A stretch of DNA of 10,757 bases from JADFOB01 sp964651325 (GTDB lineage Bacteria > Planctomycetota > Phycisphaerae > UBA1845): contig CAZYXP010000132.1 in the NCBI GenBank assembly GCA_964651325.1, forward strand, positions 1 through 10,757, given 5' to 3'. Under the pieces are notes generated by a model that saw only the letters and a program-made list of their open reading frames with translations, did no database searches and was not told where the DNA came from. Below, piece by piece: positions 5,872 through 10,757 of this stretch; position 1 is the stretch's first letter; every line of letters begins with the position of its first letter. Both the position numbers and the translations under genes were made by a program.

Positions 5872-8800
5872 ATGCGCGTTGCATGCGGCAAGTTGGCTTT
5901 GCAGTTTGGCTTGGTTTTGGGCGGTCTCTTAGCTCCAGCGGTGGTCGGTGCGGCCGATGCTACGCCCGATAACAGCGGTTTGCATTATGTGAAGCTCTCG
6001 GCGGCCTCGTTCGCTCAGTCGGGACCGTTGGCGCTTCAGCCGGTTTCCATATCGGACTACGACCGGTTTGTCTGGATTGAACTGAATGCCAGCGACCTGG
6101 CCCGTTTGCAGGCTTCCGGTATTGCCTTCCAAGAACGAACGGACGCATTCGTCCTCCGGCTGGGCGGGCTGGCATTTGATCCACGGGTGGCGGCTCCAAA
6201 CCTGCCGGACGGATGGGGCGCCGTGCGATCCGATGAACCTGATTTACATTTGATTCAATTCGCGGGTCCGATGCGAGCATCGTGGCTCGCCGACTTGCAG
6301 GCCACGGGCCTTCAACCGGTGCAGTATGTCTATCCCCACACCTACATCGTATGGGGGCCGAAAACAGCGCGCGACGCCGCGGCTTTGGCTCCGGCGGTTC
6401 GCTGGAGCGGCGCGTTTGCCCCGGCCTACCGCGTCTTGCCGCGATGGCGTCACCTGCCCAGCGAGCAACACCAATTCGATGTGTTGATGGTTCGCGGCGC
6501 AGACACCGACGCGGTCGTAGCGGCGCTTCGCGCGATGGGCGGTCAATTGCTCGGCCGCAAAGTGCTCAACAGCACCTTCGAGATTGCTACGCTGACGATG
6601 AACGGCGCATCCCTGCAAGCCGCGGCGCGAGTACCGGGCGTCTATAGCATTCAATTGGAGCCGACCGACGGCGGGCTGCGCACCGAGATGGCCGGCCAGG
6701 TCAACGTCAACAACGTAGACGCCAGCAACGTCGCGTTTCCAGGTTATTGGACCTGGCTCGGCGCCGTAGGGTTCAGCGGTGTGGGCGTAACCATCGCCAA
6801 CGTCGACGGCGGTGTTCAGCACACACATCCGGACTTGGTCAACCGAATCGTTCCTTGCACCGGGCAAACTTGCGGGGGCAGCGCCACCAGCGCACACGGC
6901 ACGCACACCGCGGGCATCATGGCCGGCGACGGCAGTTCAGGCGTGTTGGACAGCTTCGGGTTTCTGCGAGGGCTCGGGGTCGCGCCCGGCGCGAATCTGG
7001 TCGAACAGGTCTACAGCCCCTGGTTCAATCAGGCCGGCGGCATGCTCTTGATCATGACCGATTCGTACAACAACGGGGCATCGCTGTCGGGCAACAGTTG
7101 GGGGCCGGCCGGTTCGCCGCTCGGGTATGACAACGACACCATGCAGGTCGATATCGGGGTGCGCGACGCGGACCCCAACGCGGCCGGCAATCAGCCGTTC
7201 AGCTTTGTGCTTTCCATCATGAACGGCAACGGCGGCACCAGCACGCAAGGCACGCCGGACGAGGCCAAGAACCTCTTCGCCATCGGCTCGACGAAAATGC
7301 AAACGTCCGGCGGCACGCAGATTCTTCAGATCGACGACGTCTCCTCCAATTCGGCCCACGGCCCCTGTTTGGACGGACGGACCTTGCCGCACATGGTGGC
7401 CCCCGGCTGCTCCGTGGATTCCAGCGTCAGCGGAAGCGGCCACGGTCTGATGTGTGGCACGAGCATGGCATCACCGCAGGTCAGCGGCGCCGTCGCAATG
7501 TTCATCGAATACTATCGCGGGCTGCCGGACTTCGTGGCCGATCCCAGCCCCGCCATGATCAAAGCGGCGTTCACGGCGGTGGCTCACGACCTGGCCGGCC
7601 ACCTCGACGCGGACAATCAAACGCTCGGACATCCGTTCGACAACAAGCAGGGTTGGGGGCGGATGGATCTGGAGGCGGTCGTCGATCCGGCGGTTGCCGT
7701 GCGTTACTTCGATGAGCCAGTGATCCTCGGCAGCACGGGCGAGGAATGGGTGACCAACGTGTCTCCCTTGGATCCCGGTCAGCCGATGCGGTTGATGCTG
7801 GTCTGGACCGATGCGGTCGGCCACGGTTTGGGCGGCCCCACACCAGCGTGGAACAACGATCTGGATCTGGTCGTCGAGGCGGGCGGAAATACCTATTTGG
7901 GCAATCAAATCGGCGCCAACGGTTGGTCGAGCGTCGGCGGCACGGCCGATTTTCGCAACAACACGGAAGGCGTCTTCCTGGGGCCGACCGCCCCACCCGC
8001 GGCGACGGTTCGCGTGGTTGCCGCCGATATCAACTCGGACGGGATTCCGAACAACGCCGACGCCACCGATCAGGATTTCGCCCTTGTGTGCTACAACTGC
8101 GCTTTCGAGGCGGGCTTCCTGCTGACCGCGACACCCGGAGACATTACGCTCTGCGCTCCTGGTGACGCGGTGTATGACGTCACAGTGGGTCAGATTATGG
8201 GGTTCGTCGAGCCGGTCACCCTCAGCGTCGCCGGCCAGCCGGCGGGCACAACGGCTACATTCAGCGCGAACCCCGTCACGCCGGAAGGTGCCAGCTTGAT
8301 GACCATCAGCAACACCGCCGCGGCGCCGGGTGGAACGGTGGCCATGACGATTACGGGAACGTCTGCGTCCATGACGCGCGATGCGTCGGTTGGCCTGACG
8401 ATCCACACGGCCGTGGCCGGTCAACCCACGCCCCTGCTCCCGACCGACGGAGCCCTCGCCGTGTCTTTGCGGCCTGACTTTTCCTGGAGCGCCGCGACCC
8501 AAGCGGTCGAATATGAGTTTGAACTTGCGGCTGATGCGGGCTTCGGAGTCCTCATCGAGAGCGTCAGCGGGTTGACGGAACCGAATTACGCAGCCGCGAC
8601 GATCCTGGATCCGCTGAGTACCTACTTCTGGCGCGTCCGGGCGAACAACGCGTGCGGCGTGGGTAGCGACTCGGCAACGTTTGAGTTTACGACGCGCGAC
8701 GGCTTGCCGATTCTCCTGGTGGATGATGACGACAACGTCCCCAATGTGTTGACCACCTACACCAACACGCTGGATGCTCTGGGCGAGCAATACGAGATTT

Positions 8801-10110
8801 GGGACACCAACAACAGTGACAACGAGCCGGACGCGGCCACCCTGGCGCAATATACCACCGTCATTTGGTTTACCGGCGATGAGTTTGGCGGAGCAAGCGG
8901 TCCCGGGTCGGCCGGTGAGGCGGCGTTGGGCACCTACCTAGACGGCGGAGGCTGCCTGTTCCTCAGCAGTCAGGATTATTTCTTCGACCGCGGACTGACC
9001 GGGTTCATGTCCAATTACCTCGGCGTGGCATCCGCATCGAGCGATGTCTCGCAGGCTTCGGTCACGGGATCGGGATCTGTGTTCGGCGGCCTGGGGTCGT
9101 TCGCGTTGTCCTACCCGTTTACGAACTGGAGCGACCGGGTCACGCCCGGCCCCTCCGCGGAACTGGCCTTTTCCGGCACGGCGGGGGATGCCGCGGTCAA
9201 CAAGGAAACCAACGAGTACCGGACGACCTTTTGGGGTTTCCCCTTTGAAGCGCTCGGCGCCGCCGACCGGGAGGTACTCATGGCCACCGTATTGGATTGG
9301 TGCACGACTCCCCTCTTCCTGGATTGCAACGCCAACGGCATCGGCGACGATCAGGACATCGCATCCGGAACCAGCACCGACTGCAACACCAACACTATTC
9401 CCGATGAATGCGACTTGACCAGCGGAGCCAGCCAGGATTGCAACGCCAATGCCGCCCCCGACGAATGCGACATTGCCAGCGCCATCAGCGCCGATTGCAA
9501 CACCAACACCGTTCCCGATGAATGCGACATCTCGGGGGGCACCTCTCCGGACGACAACGCCAACGGCGCGCCGGACGAGTGCGAGCTGGGCACGCCCGTC
9601 GCGGTGGTGTTGGGGGCTCGGTATCTGGCTGTGACACCGCAGCCGTCGGACCTCACGCTGCCGGTAGCGCTTCAGTTCGAGGGCATCTCGCCCGAGTTCG
9701 ATTTGTCCTGCGTATCACTCTACGTGCAAAACGACGGAACGCTTGCGGCTGTGCCCGCGTACCAACTGCCCGTGGATTGGGGCACGGTAACCGTATCCGG
9801 CGAGGCCGTGATCCCGGGCGCCACGTATACCGTACGGTGCGAGACTCAGAGCGGAGTTGTCTCGGTGCAGGCCATCGCCGCAACCGGACTGTGGGGCGAC
9901 GTGGACAAGAACGGCACGGTCAATTTCGCCGACGTCTTGCTGCTGGTTGAAGGTTTTCAAGGCAATTTCTCACACGCGGCCATGGAGGCGAGCGATCTTG
10001 AACCCTGCACACCCAACGGCGTTGTGAATTTCGTCGACATCCAAACAGGCGTCGCGGCGTTCCAGGGAGCGGGCTACGCGGGGATGAATTGCGCCGCGGT
10101 GTGTCCGTAA
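5872..10110 (+). CDS. Secreted multidomain subtilisin-family (S8, KP-43-like) serine protease
   Basis: This 1412-residue protein is predicted to be exported by Sec and to cut proteins outside the cell or at its surface. Residues 1-28 are a signal peptide (MRVACGK, then a hydrophobic run ending VVGAA). A propeptide of about 260 residues follows, with two inhibitor-like parts (about 125-190 and 200-265). The S8 domain (about 290-610) has the full triad: D312 in NVDGGVQHTHPDL, H342 in AHGTHTAGIMAG and S531 in CGTSMASP, with N453 the likely oxyanion residue. A KP-43-type jelly roll follows (about 608-750, LMLVWTD and NNDLDLVVE). Further on are a beta domain (about 750-848), a fibronectin-III-like domain (850-941), a glutamine-amidotransferase-like alpha/beta domain (946-1144, ILLVDDDDN), five 19-residue acidic Cys repeats (1151-1240), a beta domain (1241-1340) and a dockerin-like end (1341-1400). 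The start is set by AGGAG at 5860. The substrate is unknown. Confidence 0.95.
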   Translation: MRVACGKLALQFGLVLGGLLAPAVVGAADATPDNSGLHYVKLSAASFAQSGPLALQPVSISDYDRFVWIELNASDLARLQASGIAFQERTDAFVLRLGGLAFDPRVAAPNLPDGWGAVRSDEPDLHLIQFAGPMRASWLADLQATGLQPVQYVYPHTYIVWGPKTARDAAALAPAVRWSGAFAPAYRVLPRWRHLPSEQHQFDVLMVRGADTDAVVAALRAMGGQLLGRKVLNSTFEIATLTMNGASLQAAARVPGVYSIQLEPTDGGLRTEMAGQVNVNNVDASNVAFPGYWTWLGAVGFSGVGVTIANVDGGVQHTHPDLVNRIVPCTGQTCGGSATSAHGTHTAGIMAGDGSSGVLDSFGFLRGLGVAPGANLVEQVYSPWFNQAGGMLLIMTDSYNNGASLSGNSWGPAGSPLGYDNDTMQVDIGVRDADPNAAGNQPFSFVLSIMNGNGGTSTQGTPDEAKNLFAIGSTKMQTSGGTQILQIDDVSSNSAHGPCLDGRTLPHMVAPGCSVDSSVSGSGHGLMCGTSMASPQVSGAVAMFIEYYRGLPDFVADPSPAMIKAAFTAVAHDLAGHLDADNQTLGHPFDNKQGWGRMDLEAVVDPAVAVRYFDEPVILGSTGEEWVTNVSPLDPGQPMRLMLVWTDAVGHGLGGPTPAWNNDLDLVVEAGGNTYLGNQIGANGWSSVGGTADFRNNTEGVFLGPTAPPAATVRVVAADINSDGIPNNADATDQDFALVCYNCAFEAGFLLTATPGDITLCAPGDAVYDVTVGQIMGFVEPVTLSVAGQPAGTTATFSANPVTPEGASLMTISNTAAAPGGTVAMTITGTSASMTRDASVGLTIHTAVAGQPTPLLPTDGALAVSLRPDFSWSAATQAVEYEFELAADAGFGVLIESVSGLTEPNYAAATILDPLSTYFWRVRANNACGVGSDSATFEFTTRDGLPILLVDDDDNVPNVLTTYTNTLDALGEQYEIWDTNNSDNEPDAATLAQYTTVIWFTGDEFGGASGPGSAGEAALGTYLDGGGCLFLSSQDYFFDRGLTGFMSNYLGVASASSDVSQASVTGSGSVFGGLGSFALSYPFTNWSDRVTPGPSAELAFSGTAGDAAVNKETNEYRTTFWGFPFEALGAADREVLMATVLDWCTTPLFLDCNANGIGDDQDIASGTSTDCNTNTIPDECDLTSGASQDCNANAAPDECDIASAISADCNTNTVPDECDISGGTSPDDNANGAPDECELGTPVAVVLGARYLAVTPQPSDLTLPVALQFEGISPEFDLSCVSLYVQNDGTLAAVPAYQLPVDWGTVTVSGEAVIPGATYTVRCETQSGVVSVQAIAATGLWGDVDKNGTVNFADVLLLVEGFQGNFSHAAMEASDLEPCTPNGVVNFVDIQTGVAAFQGAGYAGMNCAAVCP
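9322..9591 (+). repeat. Coding repeat: five 57-bp units for DCNxNxxPDECD motifs
   Basis: Within the protease, units start at residues 1151, 1170, 1189, 1208 and 1227, exactly 19 residues apart; the fifth is cut short at about 1240. The core is DCNxNxxPDECD followed by a Ser/Thr/Gly/Ala linker. Unit 1 has GDDQD in place of PDECD and unit 5 has DDN in place of DCN. The spacing of Asp and Asn resembles thrombospondin type 3 and other calcium-binding loops, and the two Cys per unit could pair. Such repeats are frequent in Planctomycetota exported proteins. Calcium binding is inferred. Confidence 0.85.
9892..10071 (+). other. Dockerin-like C-terminal module of the protease
   Basis: Residues 1341-1400 contain two half-modules. 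The first, GDVDKNGTVNFADV (1342-1355), has the D-x-D-x-N-G-x-V-N-x-x-D pattern of a dockerin or EF-hand calcium loop. The second, TPNGVVNFVDIQTGVAAFQG (1380-1399), keeps NGxVNxxDI and a closing FQG but lacks the leading Asp pair, so it may bind calcium poorly. In this phylum such ends are common on exported proteins and may serve in surface attachment; a cohesin partner is not visible here. Confidence 0.65.
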
Positions 10111-10287
10111 CCGCTGTTCGCGGACGAGTGGAAGTCGGTCCATGCCGTGCGTGCGCGGATCATCGACTCGCCCACGTCCCAAGGGTATGGGCCGCCCGTT
10201 GGCATGATGGATCATCGGGTGAGCCACGGCGGTGCGCCGCTTGGTTGGGTCTGCGGGCGAATCAGAAGGCGTGCGCGCCCGGGAAGT
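10111..10287. other. Convergent intergenic gap
   Basis: These 177 bases lie between the protease and cyclo-ligase stop codons, where a bidirectional terminator would be expected. I find only weak structures: CGGCG-GTG-CGCCG (10227-10239) and a 6-bp CGGGCG/CGCCCG stem with a 16-base loop (10254-10281). Neither has a T-tract of note on either strand. Nothing else is recognisable. Confidence 0.4.
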
Positions 10288-10757
10288 TTATCCGGACACT
10301 TTTTCTTCGCCGAAGCGCCGGATCTTGGCGTCGGTAATGAGCATGTCAATCGGTCGATCGAGCGGCCCTACAGGAATCGAAGGCACAACCTGCTCCTCCA
10401 TCGCCATAGCACAGGCGACCCCTTTGAAATCGGGGTGGGCGAGGAAGCGATCGTAAAAGCCGCGACCGCGACCGAGTCGCTGACCAAATTCGTCGAATCC
10501 CAGACCGGGGACGAGCAGCAGATCGATCATCTCAATGGGGAACGGAATGCCGGAGGTGGGTTCTCTGACACCCATGTTTGTGATGGCGAGATCCTCGGTG
10601 AGCGAGCGAATTTCGGTGGGAATCATCCGTCTTTGATTCCAACTGATACTTGGGGCGAGCACGCGCTTTCGGTTCTGCCACCCTCGAAGCACGATCGGCG
10701 TCGTGTCAATCTCATCGGGCAGCGAGAGAAAGACCATGATGACTTCCGCGCGCACGT
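10288..10757 (-). CDS. 5-formyltetrahydrofolate cyclo-ligase (5,10-methenyltetrahydrofolate synthetase), 5' end missing
   Basis: The enzyme converts 5-formyltetrahydrofolate to 5,10-methenyltetrahydrofolate with ATP, returning it to the cytoplasmic one-carbon folate pool. About 155 residues are visible. The run VMVFLSLPDEIDT matches the substrate-side motif that normally lies about 40-50 residues into the protein (the window reads VIMVFLSLPDEIDT), followed by IDLLLVPGLGFDEFGQRLG and the nucleotide-binding GRGRGFYDR (95-103 of the visible part). The C-terminus is complete (TAA at 10288). The frame is open to the window edge, so the N-terminal 30-40 residues lie beyond 10757 and the GTG at 10755 is probably an internal Val. 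The canonical GxGxGYYDR has R and F here, conservative changes. It converges with the protease and has no evident functional link to it. Confidence 0.93.
   Translation of the reverse strand, partial: VRAEVIMVFLSLPDEIDTTPIVLRGWQNRKRVLAPSISWNQRRMIPTEIRSLTEDLAITNMGVREPTSGIPFPIEMIDLLLVPGLGFDEFGQRLGRGRGFYDRFLAHPDFKGVACAMAMEEQVVPSIPVGPLDRPIDMLITDAKIRRFGEEKVSG

Noticed and set aside
7471..8850. A 459-codon open frame on the minus strand inside the protease gene
   Set aside because: It is antisense to well-supported S8, jelly-roll and Fn3-like coding sequence; its Arg-rich product has no motif and no ribosome site was evident.
8701..9303. Response-regulator receiver domain suggested by ILLVDDDDN
   Set aside because: The sequence continues as a ThuA/amidotransferase-like pattern, lacks the receiver phosphorylation Asp and Lys context, and lies in an exported protein.

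Overview
The window looks like chromosomal DNA from a GC-rich Planctomycetota bacterium, most likely in or near the Phycisphaerae. The strongest hint is the large secreted protease. It carries acidic DCNxNxxPDECD repeats every 19 residues and a C-terminal dockerin-like GDVDKNGTVNFADV segment, a combination common in secreted proteins of that phylum. This placement is inferred from style; no rRNA or other phylogenetic marker is present.

Left part (85-4827, minus strand): three secretion-superfamily ATPases read leftwards. First comes a PilB/GspE-type assembly ATPase (4827 to 3118), then PilT, the type IV pilus retraction ATPase (2978 to 1851), then a second PilB/GspE-type ATPase (1854 to 85). 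The last two overlap by 4 bases in ATGA, and the Shine-Dalgarno sequence of the third gene is written into the codons of the PilT tail. Both PilB-like proteins begin with a paired-motif domain that resembles the c-di-GMP-binding MshEN domain, with substitutions at key positions. Together they look like the motor part of a type IV pilus or related system. The platform protein, pilins and secretin are not in the window; more pilus genes may lie beyond base 1.

Middle part (4828-5871): a 479-base divergent intergenic region with hairpins, an 18-bp triple tandem repeat and one copy of a roughly 41-bp dispersed repeat, whose other copy is at 24-64. A gene for a small, unrecognised protein with four predicted membrane segments follows (5307-5726, plus strand), then a 145-base leader with one hairpin.

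Right part (5872-10110, plus strand): a 1412-residue secreted subtilisin-family (S8, KP-43-like) protease. It has a signal peptide, a long propeptide, a complete catalytic triad, a jelly-roll domain, a fibronectin-III-like domain, a glutamine-amidotransferase-like fold, calcium-repeat-like units and a dockerin-like end. It converges on the 3' part of a 5-formyltetrahydrofolate cyclo-ligase gene (minus strand) that runs off the right edge.

I see no defence system, CRISPR array, transposase, tRNA or rRNA. The points most worth a second look are the two-PilB/one-PilT motor operon with degenerate MshEN-like domains, the dispersed intergenic repeat that sits beside short tandem repeats at both copies, and the unusual domain chain of the protease.
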